64,000 nt of DNA from Pseudomonas sp. CFBP 13711 (GCF_014842265.1 NZ_JACYVI010000004.1:351549-415548); one strand, 5' to 3'; counted from the first letter of the stretch, positions 41,832 through 51,106 are shown. A program made the numbers and translations. The notes: a model not told the origin generated them from the letters alone.

Positions 41832-42764
41832 ATGGCTGGTGTGATGGATTCAGTAAACCAGCGCACTCAACTGGTCGGGCAGAACCGCCTTGAACTGTTG
41901 TTGTTCCGGTTGGACGGCAAGCAGTTGTATGGGATCAACGTGTTCAAGGTAAAAGAGGTGCTTCAGTGCCCGAAACTTACCCATATGCCCAAATCCAGTC
42001 CGATTGTGCGCGGTGTGGCAAATATTCGTGGCGGGACTATCCCGATCCTCGATCTGGCGTTGGCGACCGGTGGCAAGCCGCTGGCTGACATTACCAATTC
42101 ATTCGTGATCATCACGGAGTACAACACCAAGATTCAGGGCTTCCTGGTGCATGCGGTGGAACGCATCGTCAACATGAACTGGGAAGACATTCATCCGCCA
42201 CCCAAGGGCACCGGTCGCGACCACTACCTCACGGCAGTGACGCGTCTGGACAACCAGCTGGTGGAAATCATCGATGTCGAGAAGATCCTCGCCGAAGTGG
42301 CGCCGGTGTCCGAGAACATCTCGGTCGGCGTGGTCACGGCGGAGGTTCAGCACAAGGCTCTGTCGCTGCGCGTGCTGACGGTCGATGACTCCTCGGTGGC
42401 GCGCAAACAGGTGACGCGTTGCCTGCAAACCGTCGGCGTGGAAGTCACGGCGTTGAATGACGGTCGTCAGGCACTCGATTTCCTGCGCAAACTGGTGGAT
42501 GAAGGCAAGAAGCCGGAAGAAGAATTCCTGATGATGATTTCCGACATTGAAATGCCGGAGATGGATGGCTATACCCTCACTGCGGAGATTCGCAGCGACC
42601 CGCGCATGCAGAAGTTGCACATCGTGTTGCATACGTCGTTGTCCGGCGTGTTCAACCAGGCGATGGTCAAGAAGGTCGGCGCGGATGATTTCCTGGCCAA
42701 GTTCCGGCCAGACGATCTGGCGGCGAGGGTGGTAGATCGTATCAAGGCGGCAGATATCAGCTGA
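41832..42764 (+). CDS. cheV: Chemotaxis protein CheV
   Basis: The 310-residue hybrid has a CheW-like domain (about 15-160; GVANIRGGTIPILDL) joined to a receiver domain (about 178-300). The receiver carries the acidic pair Asp185-Asp186 in VDDSSVARKQ, phospho-acceptor Asp238 in MISDIEMPEMDGY and the conserved Thr/Ser and Lys (HTSLSG, DFLAKF). It couples receptors to CheA and helps adaptation. The ATG at 41832 has GGGAGGT 8 bases upstream; the GTG three codons earlier overlaps that site. Followed by cheR after 44 bases. Confidence 0.93.
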   Translation: MAGVMDSVNQRTQLVGQNRLELLLFRLDGKQLYGINVFKVKEVLQCPKLTHMPKSSPIVRGVANIRGGTIPILDLALATGGKPLADITNSFVIITEYNTKIQGFLVHAVERIVNMNWEDIHPPPKGTGRDHYLTAVTRLDNQLVEIIDVEKILAEVAPVSENISVGVVTAEVQHKALSLRVLTVDDSSVARKQVTRCLQTVGVEVTALNDGRQALDFLRKLVDEGKKPEEEFLMMISDIEMPEMDGYTLTAEIRSDPRMQKLHIVLHTSLSGVFNQAMVKKVGADDFLAKFRPDDLAARVVDRIKAADIS

Positions 42765-42808
42765 GGAGGGGTTTTCCTCCTTGCTGTTCACATGATTTGA
42801 GAGGCGGC

Positions 42809-43636
42809 ATGTCTACAGGTAATTTGGATTTTGATCAGTTCCGGGTATTCCTGGAAAAAGCCTGTGGCATTTTGCTGGGTGAAAATAAGCAGTACCTGGT
42901 TTCCAGCCGCCTCAACAAGTTGATGGAGCAGCAGTCCATCAAATCGTTGGGCGAGCTGATCCAGCGGATCCAGACTCAGCCGCGCAGTGGTTTGCGTGAG
43001 CAGGTGGTGGATGCGATGACCACCAACGAGACGTTGTGGTTTCGCGACACGTACCCCTTCGAGGTGATGAAGAACAAGGTCTTGCCCGAGGCGATCAAGG
43101 CCAGCCCCAACCAGCGTTTGCGCATCTGGTCGGCGGCGTGTTCGTCGGGTCAGGAACCGTATTCGCTGTCGATGACGATCGATGAGTTCGAGCGCAGTAA
43201 CCCGGGGCAGTTGAAGTCGGGTGCGCAGATTGTGGCGACGGATTTGTCGGGTCTGATGTTGAACAATTGCAAGACGGGTGAGTACGACAGTCTGGCCATC
43301 GGCCGAGGGTTGTCGCCGGACCGTCTGCAGCGTTTCTTCGATCAGAAGACGCCAGGGCGCTGGACGGTGAAGGCGCCGATCAAGAGCCGTGTGGAGTTTC
43401 GTTCGTTCAATTTGTTGGACAGTTATGCGGCGTTGGGCAAGTTCGATATCGTGTTCTGTCGCAACGTGCTGATTTATTTTTCGGCAGAGGTGAAGAAGGA
43501 TATTTTGCTGCGTATTCATTCGACGTTGAAGCCGGGGGGGTATTTGTTCCTGGGGGCGTCGGAGGCGTTGAACGGGTTGCCCGATCATTATCAGATGGTG
43601 CAGTGCAGTCCCGGGATTATTTATCAGGCCAAGTGA
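42809..43636 (+). CDS. cheR: Chemotaxis methyltransferase CheR
   Basis: The 275-residue protein has an N-terminal helical CheR_N domain (about 5-65) and a SAM-dependent methyltransferase domain. IWSAACSSGQEPYSLSM is the SAM-binding motif, TNETLWFRD the substrate segment near residue 75, and DIVFCRNVLIYF the CheR signature. It methylates glutamates of chemoreceptors using SAM. The ATG at 42809 follows GAGAGGCGG; the in-frame ATG at 42797 (MRGG) lacks a site. It is transcribed with cheV and ends in a strong terminator. Confidence 0.95.
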   Translation: MSTGNLDFDQFRVFLEKACGILLGENKQYLVSSRLNKLMEQQSIKSLGELIQRIQTQPRSGLREQVVDAMTTNETLWFRDTYPFEVMKNKVLPEAIKASPNQRLRIWSAACSSGQEPYSLSMTIDEFERSNPGQLKSGAQIVATDLSGLMLNNCKTGEYDSLAIGRGLSPDRLQRFFDQKTPGRWTVKAPIKSRVEFRSFNLLDSYAALGKFDIVFCRNVLIYFSAEVKKDILLRIHSTLKPGGYLFLGASEALNGLPDHYQMVQCSPGIIYQAK

Positions 43637-43661
43637 TTGGCTGCGGTTTTGCTTTGATGAG

Positions 43662-43688
43662 AACCCCGCTTAGGCGGGGTTTTTTGTT
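43662..43688 (+). terminator. Intrinsic terminator after cheR
   Basis: AACCCCGC and GCGGGGTT form an 8-bp stem with a 4-base loop, followed by TTTTT. Confidence 0.93.
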
Positions 43689-43728
43689 TCGTGTTGGCGC
43701 TGGTAGGGCATCTGCCTCACGGCAGATA

Positions 43729-44411
43729 TTTCGCCTTCGGCGAGTTACTTGATAAAGCCCCAAGTAACCTAGGGCTTTGTGCTCCTGGTTGGGCCCTTCC
43801 TTCGTCAGGGTTCCTTCACTCCGGTCTCGCTCCGTGGGCCCGCGCCGAACGGACATCCATGTCCTGACGGCGCTCTCGCCGCATCCTTGCGGCTCGGCCC
43901 ACTCCGCGAGACCTGCGTTCAGCCTGCACCCAAGTCGCGTTCGGCGGTGACCGGACCGTTTGCGTATGAAGATCAACAGCACGGCAACGGCAACGGCAAC
44001 GGCATTCGCGAGCAAGCTCGCTCCCACAGGTAGGGTGTCTGATCAGCAAAATAGCAAGCGCCTGCACTGGCCTCTTCCCGGCTAAAGCCGGTCCCACTAA
44101 CAGCAGCGCATGCAGTCCGTAGGACTGGCTTTAGCCGGGAAGCCTTTGATCTGCTTTTGTTTTTGATCTTCGTACACAAAAAGTCCAGACACCGCCAATC
44201 GCGACTTGGGTGCCGGCCGAACGCAGACGACGCGGAGTGGGCCGAGCGGCATGGATGCCGCGAGAGCGCCGCTAGGACATGGATGTCCGTTCGGCGCGGG
44301 CCCACGGAGCGTCGTCGGAGTGAGGGTACCCTGAGGAACGAAGGGCCAAACCAGGAGCAAGCACCCTTGGTTACTTGGGGTGCTTTTCCAAGTAACTCGC
44401 CGAAGGCGAAA
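43729..44411. repeat. Large imperfect inverted repeat between cheR and flgB
   Basis: Left arm 43729-43976 and right arm 44163-44411 (about 250 bases each) are inverted near-copies. Both start TTTCGCCTTCGGCGAGTTAC and share CGTGGGCCCGCGCCGAACGG and GTTCG-type tracts, with scattered substitutions and small indels. The 186-base core holds REP elements. Open frames span the arms on both strands but with REP-derived and low-complexity translations, so no protein gene is called. This type of long palindromic element recurs in Pseudomonas genomes. Confidence 0.85.
44002..44144. repeat. REP cluster in the core of the inverted repeat
   Basis: One GCGAGCAAGCTCGCTCCCAC element near 44005-44029 is followed by an inverted pair of the CCGGCTAAAGCCGG family: CTTCCCGGCTAAAGCCGG at about 44072-44097 and GGCTTTAGCCGGGAAG at about 44127-44142. 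Confidence 0.85.
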
Positions 44412-44638
44412 CCAAGGCCGTTAGGCCGAGCCCAAAACATCAGCGCCGCCGAGTAGCGAGGGATGTACACAATGCAAGAGCCGACTCCGGCTTTTGAAAG
44501 CGGCAGCGTCGGCAACGGCAAAAAAACGGCACTGCTCTTGCCGCTTTCCTCCCATCGAGCGGAAATCCCTTGCCGCTTTTCTGTCATCCCCCTGCACCAA
44601 CACCCCTGCAGCCCGCGAAAAACGGCAGTTCCAGCAAG
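44412..44638. other. Leader region upstream of the flgB promoter
   Basis: No gene is called here. The stretch 44490-44620 has runs of CTTGCCGCTTT and GCGAAAAACGGCA that may include binding sites for the enhancer protein (FleQ) expected with the sigma-54 promoter at 44639, but no site can be fixed by eye. Confidence 0.35.
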
Positions 44639-44654
44639 TGGCACGCACATTGCT
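44639..44654 (+). promoter_or_regulatory. Sigma-54 promoter of flgBCDE
   Basis: TGGCAC-GCACA-TTGC followed by T is a perfect -24/-12 match, 45 bases before the flgB ATG. FleQ/RpoN control of this operon is established in Pseudomonas. Confidence 0.9.
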
Positions 44655-44698
44655 ATAACTCCTGCACGTACATCTGGTCAGCCCTCAAAGGTCCCGAC

Positions 44699-45106
44699 AT
44701 GAGCATCAGTTTTGAAAACGCCCTCGGCATCCACGAAAAAGCGCTCAACTTCCGCGCCCAGCGTGCTGAAGTGCTGGCCAACAACATCACCAACGCCGAC
44801 ACCCCCAACTACAAGGCGCGTGACCTCGACTTCTCCAAAGTCCTGGCCGCCCAAAGCGACAAAAGCAACAACGGCCACTTCGCCCTCGACATGACCAATA
44901 GCCGTCACATCGAAGCCGAAGGCATGAGCGATGGCGAAGCCAGCCTGCTCTACCGCACCCCGTCGCAGCCGTCGCTCGATCAGAACACCGTCGACTCCCA
45001 GGTCGAAAACGCCAACTACGCCGAAAACGCCATCGGTTTTCAGGCCAGCTTTACCTTGCTCAACAGCAAATTCAAAGGGCTGGTTGCAGCCCTGCGCGGA
45101 GAGTAA
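44699..45106 (+). CDS. flgB: Flagellar proximal rod protein FlgB
   Basis: The 135-residue rod protein shows the N-terminal motif LANNITNADTPNYKARDLDF (residues about 27-46) and a C-terminal helix (VDSQVENANYAENAIGFQA and LLNSKFKGL) that pack in the rod coiled coil. No signal peptide, as expected for export through the flagellar type III apparatus. AAAGG precedes the ATG. First gene of flgBCDE, three bases before flgC. Confidence 0.96.
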   Translation: MSISFENALGIHEKALNFRAQRAEVLANNITNADTPNYKARDLDFSKVLAAQSDKSNNGHFALDMTNSRHIEAEGMSDGEASLLYRTPSQPSLDQNTVDSQVENANYAENAIGFQASFTLLNSKFKGLVAALRGE

Positions 45107-45109
45107 TCC

Positions 45110-45553
45110 ATGTCCCTATCCAGTGTTTTCAATATTGCCGGTAGCGGCATGAGTGCCCAGAACACCCGACTCAACACCGTGGCCAGCAACATCGCCAACG
45201 CCGAAACCGTGTCCTCCAGCATGGACAAGACCTACCGCGCCCGCCATCCGGTGTTCGCCACGGTCTTCCAGGGCCAGGAATCCGGCGGCAGCGCCTCGCT
45301 GTTCGAAGACCAGGGTCAGGCCGGCACCGGCGTACAGGTTTCCGGCATCGTCGAAGACGCCTCCAACCTCGAAGCACGTTACGAGCCAAATCACCCGTCA
45401 GCCGACAAGAACGGCTACGTGTATTACCCGAACGTCAACGTCGTCAACGAGATGGCCGACATGATCTCGGCCAGCCGTTCGTTCCAGACCAACGCGGAAA
45501 TCATGAACACCGCGAAAACAATGATGCAGAAGGTCCTGACCCTGGGTCAGTGA
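45110..45553 (+). CDS. flgC: Flagellar proximal rod protein FlgC
   Basis: The 147-residue protein has the rod N-terminal motif NTVASNIANAETVSS (about 21-35), FlgC-typical TYRARHPVFATV and the C-terminal MISASRSFQTNAEIMNTAK helix. GGAGAG precedes the ATG. It lies between flgB and flgD in one operon. Confidence 0.96.
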   Translation: MSLSSVFNIAGSGMSAQNTRLNTVASNIANAETVSSSMDKTYRARHPVFATVFQGQESGGSASLFEDQGQAGTGVQVSGIVEDASNLEARYEPNHPSADKNGYVYYPNVNVVNEMADMISASRSFQTNAEIMNTAKTMMQKVLTLGQ

Positions 45554-45568
45554 TAAAGGGCGAAATCC

Positions 45569-46294
45569 ATGACGGTCTCAAGCACAGACGCTACCTCGAC
45601 GTTCCTCAAAGGGCTGCAAAGCACGACCCCCGGAACTACAGGCACCAGCACCAAATCCAGCACCGACACCAGCAGCCTCACCGGCTCAAGTTCGCTGGGT
45701 AAGGATTCATTCCTGCAATTGCTGGTCACGCAAATGCAGAACCAGAACCCGCTCGATCCTCAGGACAACAGCGAGTTCGTGGCCCAGCTGGCTCAGTTCA
45801 GCAGTCTGGAAACCATGCAGAACCTGAGCACCTCGGTCGACTCGATCAGCACCCTGTATCAGTCGTCCCAGGCGTTGCAGGCCTCGTCGCTGGTTGGCCG
45901 CTCGGTAACCGTGGACGCAGGTTCCACCTACGTCGACACCAGCAAGGCCATGACCGGTTCGGTGGTGCTGCCATCGTCCAGCGCCGACACCACGGTGAAG
46001 ATCTACGACAGCACCGGTACCAACGTCGTGCGCACCATCGATCTGGGCACTCAGAAGGCTGGCACCACGTCCTTCAGCTGGGATGGCCTGGACGACAGCG
46101 GCGCAGCGGTGGCAGCGGGCAATTACAGCTTCGTCGCCAACGGCAATCTGGACGGCACCGCTACTAATCTGAGCACCTATCTGCCGGCGACAGTGAGCAG
46201 CGTGACCATGGGCACAACGGGCTCTGACATGACGTTGAACCTTGCCGGCGGCACCCAGGTGGCACTGTCAAAAATCAAGCAAATCGGAATTTAG
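45569..46294 (+). CDS. flgD: Flagellar hook assembly scaffold FlgD
   Basis: The 241-residue hook cap has the N-terminal FlgD motif DSFLQLLVTQMQNQNPLDPQ (about 46-65), EFVAQLAQFSSLETM, and a C-terminal Ig/TUDOR-like region (about 105-225: SADTTVKIYDSTG, TTSFSWDGLDDSG). A Thr/Ser/Gly-rich linker precedes the conserved part. It caps the growing hook and is later lost. AAGGG precedes the ATG; 15 bases after flgC. Confidence 0.95.
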   Translation: MTVSSTDATSTFLKGLQSTTPGTTGTSTKSSTDTSSLTGSSSLGKDSFLQLLVTQMQNQNPLDPQDNSEFVAQLAQFSSLETMQNLSTSVDSISTLYQSSQALQASSLVGRSVTVDAGSTYVDTSKAMTGSVVLPSSSADTTVKIYDSTGTNVVRTIDLGTQKAGTTSFSWDGLDDSGAAVAAGNYSFVANGNLDGTATNLSTYLPATVSSVTMGTTGSDMTLNLAGGTQVALSKIKQIGI

Positions 46295-46322
46295 AGCCGA
46301 CTAGACGGCGCAGGAGTTAATC

Positions 46323-47657
46323 ATGTCTTTCAATGTTGGTCTTAGTGGGCTCTACGCCGCAAACAAAAGTCTCGACGTTACCGGCAACAACATTGCCAAC
46401 GTCGCGACCACCGGTTTCAAATCTTCCCGTGCGGAATTTGCTGACCAGTACGCCCAATCGATTCGCGGCACCTCCGGCGGCACCAACACCGGCAGCGGCG
46501 TCACCACCGCCGCGGTTTCGCAGCAGTTCACCCAAGGCACGCTGAACACCGGCACCGGCCGCAGCCTGGACCTGGCGATCAACGGCAACGGCTTCTTCAT
46601 GCTGAGCAACAACGGCGAAAAGCTGTACACCCGTGCCGGCGCATTTCACACCGACTCCGCCGGCTACATCATCAACGAAGCGGGCAATAACCTGCAGGGC
46701 TACAGCGTTGACGGTCAGGGCAATGTCTCCACCGGCGTGCTGAGCAACCTGCGTGTGGATTCGTCGAACCTGGCGCCGAAAAGCACCAGCTTGATCACTG
46801 TCGCTTCCAACCTGAACTCCTCGTCGACGGTTCCGACGGTTGCGACGTTCTCGCCGTCCGACACCAACAGCTACACCACCACCTACAGCACGCCGCTGTA
46901 CGACAGTCAGGGTAACGAACACACCCTCGACCAGTATTTTTCGAAGACGGGCACCAATACCTGGACGATGTACAGCCTGGTCGATGGCCGCAGCATCAGC
47001 GATCCAAACTCCACTACTGCTGACGCGACCGCAGTGACCTTCGATTCGTCGGGTGGCTTGATCACCAGCGGCACCGGCGCCCCTGATACCACCAATTCGC
47101 CAAACGTGAGCGTAGGTACTGACGGCGTCTTCTCGATCAACAACTGGGTACCGGCCGCCAAGACCACCGTCGGCAGCACCACCACCTGGTCAAGCAACGG
47201 CGCGTCCGCCAACGCGGGCGGGATCAAGCTCAATATGCTGGCGACCACCCAGACCAACGCGGTCTCGGGTGCAATCACCAAGACCCAGGACGGTTACGCC
47301 ACCGGCCAGATCACAGCGATGAACATCGACGCCACCGGCAACATGTTCGCGACTTACACCAACGGTCAGTCCAAGGTGATCGGTCAGGTGTCGTTGACCA
47401 ACTTCGCCAACGTTCAGGGGCTGGCACCCGCGGGCGGCACCAACTGGCGCGAATCGGCCTCGTCGGGCATCCCGGTCACGGGCGCTCCACAGTCGGGTAC
47501 GCTGGGTTACTTGACCGGGCAGGCGCTGGAAGAATCCAACGTCGACCTGACCGGTGAACTGGTCAACCTGATCAAGGCGCAAAGCAACTACCAGGCGAAC
47601 GCCAAGACCATTTCGACGCAAAGCACCATCATGCAGACGATCATTCAGATGACCTGA
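46323..47657 (+). CDS. flgE: Flagellar hook protein FlgE
   Basis: The 444-residue hook subunit has the N-terminal rod/hook motif [19 protein letters not shown] (about 21-39). A central D1/D2 region follows ([38 protein letters not shown]). The C-terminal FlgE/F/G motif includes [20 protein letters not shown] and NAKTISTQ. It polymerises into the hook under FlgD. AGGAG precedes the ATG. It ends the flgBCDE operon at a strong terminator; a paralogue follows at 47914. Confidence 0.96.
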   Translation: MSFNVGLSGLYAANKSLDVTGNNIANVATTGFKSSRAEFADQYAQSIRGTSGGTNTGSGVTTAAVSQQFTQGTLNTGTGRSLDLAINGNGFFMLSNNGEKLYTRAGAFHTDSAGYIINEAGNNLQGYSVDGQGNVSTGVLSNLRVDSSNLAPKSTSLITVASNLNSSSTVPTVATFSPSDTNSYTTTYSTPLYDSQGNEHTLDQYFSKTGTNTWTMYSLVDGRSISDPNSTTADATAVTFDSSGGLITSGTGAPDTTNSPNVSVGTDGVFSINNWVPAAKTTVGSTTTWSSNGASANAGGIKLNMLATTQTNAVSGAITKTQDGYATGQITAMNIDATGNMFATYTNGQSKVIGQVSLTNFANVQGLAPAGGTNWRESASSGIPVTGAPQSGTLGYLTGQALEESNVDLTGELVNLIKAQSNYQANAKTISTQSTIMQTIIQMT

Positions 47658-47683
47658 TAGCGGTCCCTGGATACGTTCGCTGA

Positions 47684-47708
47684 AGCCCCTCTCTGAGGGG
47701 CTTTTTTT
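47684..47708 (+). terminator. Intrinsic terminator after flgE
   Basis: AGCCCCTC and GAGGGGCT form an 8-bp stem with a 3-base loop, followed by TTTTTT, 26 bases past the flgE stop. It separates flgE from its paralogue. Confidence 0.93.
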
Positions 47709-47913
47709 ATGCCTTTTTTTTGACTGAAATATCGAGAGCCGTCCCACTCTACAACTGGAAACTTCCTACTTTCGTCTTTGCGAGAATCGAGATCGCTGAC
47801 AAATAAATGCCATTGAGCGGCGTCGTTTACGCGGTCCGTTCGATTGCATTCCTTTGCCCGCGATCTCGATGCATTGACGAGCGTGTCGTTGAACAACGGC
47901 GCAGGGAGTGTTC

Positions 47914-49650
47914 ATGTCATTCAACACAGCGGTTTCAGGGTTGCACGCGGCGCACAAGCGCATGGAAGTGGCCGGCAACAACATTGCCAACGTCCACACG
48001 TCCGGTTTCAAATCCTCACGCGCCGAGTTCTCGGCGGTCTATTCCTCATCCATGCTCGGGGGCAGCCGGACGGCCTCGGGTGATGGGGTGCAGGTGGCCA
48101 ACGTTTCGCAGAACTTTGCGCCCGGCGGCGTCATCACCAGCGAGGGCAGGGCGCTTGATATGCGCATTCAGGGCAACGGTTTCTTTGTCATGAGTGACGC
48201 CGGTTCCATCAGTTACGGCCGGTCAGGGGCCTTCATCAAGGATGCACAGAATTTTGTCGTGGACTCCCACGGCAGCCGCTTGCAGGGCTATGGGGTGACA
48301 GACGCGGGGGAGGTGATCAGCGGCGTTCGCACGGACCTGAAGATCGACGCTGCCGACATGTCGCCCAAGGCCACCGGCAAGATGGAGCAGACCCTCAACC
48401 TGAATGCGGCGTCGCCGTCACTCGGCGCCATCCCGCGCTTCGACCCTGGCGACCCGACCACCTACACGCGGGTAACGGGGCGGCTGATTCAGGACGCCGG
48501 CGTTCCGCCACAGGATCACGAACTGAAGCAGTACTTCGTCAAGACTGAAGACGACAACTGGACGTCGTACATTCTCGTCGACGGCGTCAATCCGCTGGAC
48601 CCCACCAGCACCGCTCCGCTGGAGATCGGTTTGCAGGTGTCTGCGGCGGGGAGGCTCTCGGTCACGGGTTCGACGGCGGCGGTGAAGATGATTTCCGACA
48701 CCGAGTTGTCCCTGCAGAAGTGGCGTCCGGCGATCAACGTCAACGGCAGCTGGACCGCCAGCCCCGCGCCTGCGCCGGGCCCTATCTCACTGCCGTTGCT
48801 GGACGGTGGCCTGCCCGTGCTCGACCCGGCCGATTCGCTCATGCCGCGGCCCGTGCCGACCTTCAATCCGGCAGACATCACTACTTACACCAAGGCGTCC
48901 ACCTACGGCGTGTTCGACAGCCTCGGCATGCGTCACGAGATGACCCAGTATTTTGTCAAAGACGGCAGCAACAGCTGGAAGATGCATACGCTGATCGACG
49001 GGCGTAACCCGCAGGACCCGACCAGTACGGCGCCGTCGACGGCAAGCATGCTGTTTGACTCCGGCGGCTCGCTGCAATCGCTGATCGGCAGTCAATGGCT
49101 GACCGCTGCCAACAACACCCTGACCCTCGAAGGCTGGGTGCCGGCCAAACCGCTGGACGGCAACAAACCGGGCGGGCGTTGGGGCGCGAACGGCGCGGTG
49201 GGAAATGCCGACGGGATTGTCATGGACTTCAACAAGATCAGTCAGCACAACGCCGCCACGGGCAGCATCAACCCCGTCATCGACGGCCACGCAGCGGGGC
49301 AGGCCACCCAGCTGACGATCGACAAGAGCGGCATGCTGATGATCGGGTTCAGCAATGGTCTGCACCGCAATGTCGGTCAAGTCATGCTTGCCAGCTTCGC
49401 CAACAACCAGGGGCTGCAGCCGGTGAGCGACACCCGCTGGGTCGAAACCCTGGCCTCCGGCGTCGCCAATTACGACTCGCCGGGCGTGGGCACGTTGGGC
49501 AGTGTCATCGGCCATTCGCTGGAGGGCTCCAACGTCACGTTGACCAACGAGCTGGTGGAGCTGATCCAGGCGCAGACGGCCTATCAAGCCAACTCGAAAA
49601 CCCTCTCGACGGAGGCGGAACTGATGCAGACCCTGATACGCGCGACTTGA
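47914..49650 (+). CDS. FlgE paralogue with duplicated central domain
   Basis: The 578-residue protein has both conserved FlgE ends: [19 protein letters not shown] near the start, SLEGSNVTLTNELVELIQAQ and NSKTLSTEAELM at the end. It is 134 residues longer than the flgE product upstream because the D2-like central unit is present twice. Unit 1 is at about 165-285 (IPRFDPGDPTTYTRVTG, QYFVKTEDDNWTSYILVDG, NPLDPTSTAP); unit 2 is at about 310-420 (VPTFNPADITTYTKAS, QYFVKDGSNSWKMHTLIDG, NPQDPTSTAP). AGGGAG lies 5 bases before the ATG. It is a single-gene unit cut off from flgE by the terminator. A larger or modified hook subunit is inferred. Confidence 0.9.
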   Translation: MSFNTAVSGLHAAHKRMEVAGNNIANVHTSGFKSSRAEFSAVYSSSMLGGSRTASGDGVQVANVSQNFAPGGVITSEGRALDMRIQGNGFFVMSDAGSISYGRSGAFIKDAQNFVVDSHGSRLQGYGVTDAGEVISGVRTDLKIDAADMSPKATGKMEQTLNLNAASPSLGAIPRFDPGDPTTYTRVTGRLIQDAGVPPQDHELKQYFVKTEDDNWTSYILVDGVNPLDPTSTAPLEIGLQVSAAGRLSVTGSTAAVKMISDTELSLQKWRPAINVNGSWTASPAPAPGPISLPLLDGGLPVLDPADSLMPRPVPTFNPADITTYTKASTYGVFDSLGMRHEMTQYFVKDGSNSWKMHTLIDGRNPQDPTSTAPSTASMLFDSGGSLQSLIGSQWLTAANNTLTLEGWVPAKPLDGNKPGGRWGANGAVGNADGIVMDFNKISQHNAATGSINPVIDGHAAGQATQLTIDKSGMLMIGFSNGLHRNVGQVMLASFANNQGLQPVSDTRWVETLASGVANYDSPGVGTLGSVIGHSLEGSNVTLTNELVELIQAQTAYQANSKTLSTEAELMQTLIRAT

Positions 49651-49676
49651 TGCGGGATTTAGCGTGAACGCGAAGG

Positions 49677-50631
49677 TGGGACCGGCTTTAGCCGGGAAGG
49701 CGGCGTGTCAGACGGTTGATTCATCACAGGCAAACCGCCTTCGCGAGCAAGCTCACTCCTACAGGTCTTGCGTCGAGCAGGGATAGCCGGTGGTGCCGAG
49801 ATCAGTGTAGGACCGGCTTCAGCCGGGAAGGCGGCGTGTCAGACAGTTGATTCATCACAGCTAAACCGCCTTCGCGAGCAAGCTCACTCCTACAGGATCG
49901 GCGTTCGCCGGGATTTCAGCGTCATGCGCATAACCTGTGGGAGTCAGCTTGTTGACGAATGCGGTGGGTCAGACGAGAGGGACGGCACAGACAAACCGCC
50001 TTCGCGAGCAAGCTCACTCCTACAGGTCTTGCGTCGAGCAGGGATATCCGCTTGCGCCGAGATCAGTGTAGGACCGGCTTCAGCCGGGAAGGCGGCGTGT
50101 CAGACGGTTGATTCATCACAGGCAAACCGCCTTCGCGAGCAAGCTCGCTCCTACAGGTCTTGCGTCGAGCAGGGATATCCGGATGTGCCGAGATCATTGC
50201 AGGACCGGCTTTAGCCGGGAAGGCGGCGTATTAGACGGTTGATTCATCACAGGCAAACCGCCTTCGCGAGCAAGCTCACTCCTACAGGTCTTGCGTCGAG
50301 CCGGGATAGCCGGTTGTGCCGAGATCATTGTAGGACCGGCTTCAGCCGGGAAGGCGGCGTGTCAGATGGTTGATTCATCACAGGCAAACCGCCTTCGCGA
50401 GCAAGCTCGCTCCTACAGGATCGGCGTTCGCCGGGATTTCAGCGTCGTGCGCATAACCTGTGGGAGTCAGCTTGCTGACGAATGCGGTGGGTCAGACGAG
50501 AGGGATGGCACAGACAAACCGCCTTCGCGAGCAAGCTCGCGCCTACAGGTCTTGCGTCGAGCCGGGATATCCGGTTGTGCCGAGATCATTGTAGGACCGG
50601 CTTTAGCCGGGAAGGCGGCGTGTCAGGCAAT
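49677..50631. repeat. Tandem array of about eight REPINs with higher-order duplication
   Basis: Units of about 130 bases repeat eight times. Each has a left REP (GGACCGGCTT(C/T)AGCCGGG, or a GTGGGAGTCAGCTTG variant), a core with GACGGTTGATTCATCACAG, a right REP with CGCGAGCAAGCTC, and a spacer GTCTTGCGTCGAGC(A/C)GGGAT or GATCGGCGTTCGCCGGG. The two units starting at about 49807 recur at about 50330 in the same order and spacer types, an about 520-base segmental duplication. The last copy (50591) is truncated. Short open frames here are REP translations, not genes. Confidence 0.92.
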
Positions 50632-50655
50632 CAAGCTGCAGCAGATCAAAACCCG

Positions 50656-50835
50656 TCAAATCGAACAATCCGACTTCACATACGCGGCGCTGATCCGGGT
50701 CCAGCCTTTGCCCGGGCTGGTCTGGGCGCAGACGGTGCGGTGGGCGCCTTGCCAGAGGAAGTAGGGCGCCGGCGCCGCCCACACGGCAAACGAGCAGGCA
50801 ATCAATGTAAAGAGCAGGGCGATGCGCAGACCCAT
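50656..50835 (-). CDS. Small exported protein, unknown function
   Basis: This short frame gives a 59-residue protein from ATG 50835: a hydrophobic signal peptide (LRIALLFTLIACSFAVWAA) followed by a mature part of about 40 residues with two Cys (VCAQTSPGKGW and KSDCSI), able to form a disulfide. An in-frame ATG at 50868 would add 11 residues. The protein-like pattern and the location between repeats and flgF, on the strand opposite the flagellar genes, argue for a real gene, but no ribosome site is strong. Function unknown. Confidence 0.5.
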   Translation of the reverse strand: MGLRIALLFTLIACSFAVWAAPAPYFLWQGAHRTVCAQTSPGKGWTRISAAYVKSDCSI

Positions 50836-51036
50836 GACAGTTTTCCGTAGCGACTCAAGCGAATTCATAAAACGCTGCAAGTTTCGCACCCCATGGAGAG
50901 TTTTCTGGCGCTCGCTGCCGTCGATTTGCAGGAAACCGGCAGTCCGCTGTCGCGCGGCGGCCCAAACCGGATCCCGGTCCGCCAAATGCCGCCGGAATCA
51001 TTGAGGAATCAACGCTTTGTATCACCGCTGAAAAAC

Positions 51037-51051
51037 TGGTTCGATTATTGC
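51037..51051 (+). promoter_or_regulatory. Sigma-54 promoter of flgFGHIJKL
   Basis: TGGTTC-GATTA-TTGC followed by T has the invariant GG/GC spacing and a full -12 box, 56 bases before the flgF GTG. The same -24 hexamer is found upstream of the glycan ACP operon (16670). Confidence 0.8.
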
Positions 51052-51106
51052 TATGACCTGTTCAGTACAGCTACAGGCGGCAAGCGTCTGTCGGAGGAGG
51101 AAGACT

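Noticed and set aside
43973..44650. 225-codon minus-strand open frame across the inverted repeat before flgB
   Set aside because: Its translation is made of REP and inverted-arm sequence; no domain, and it would overlap the flgB promoter.
49677..50631. CRISPR-like appearance of the regular repeats between flgE2 and flgF
   Set aside because: Repeat units contain palindromic REPs, the spacers repeat rather than vary, and no cas genes are present.
49768..50764. Two plus-strand open frames of about 150 codons in the REPIN array
   Set aside because: The translated repeats simply follow the DNA repeat period and no ribosome site precedes them.
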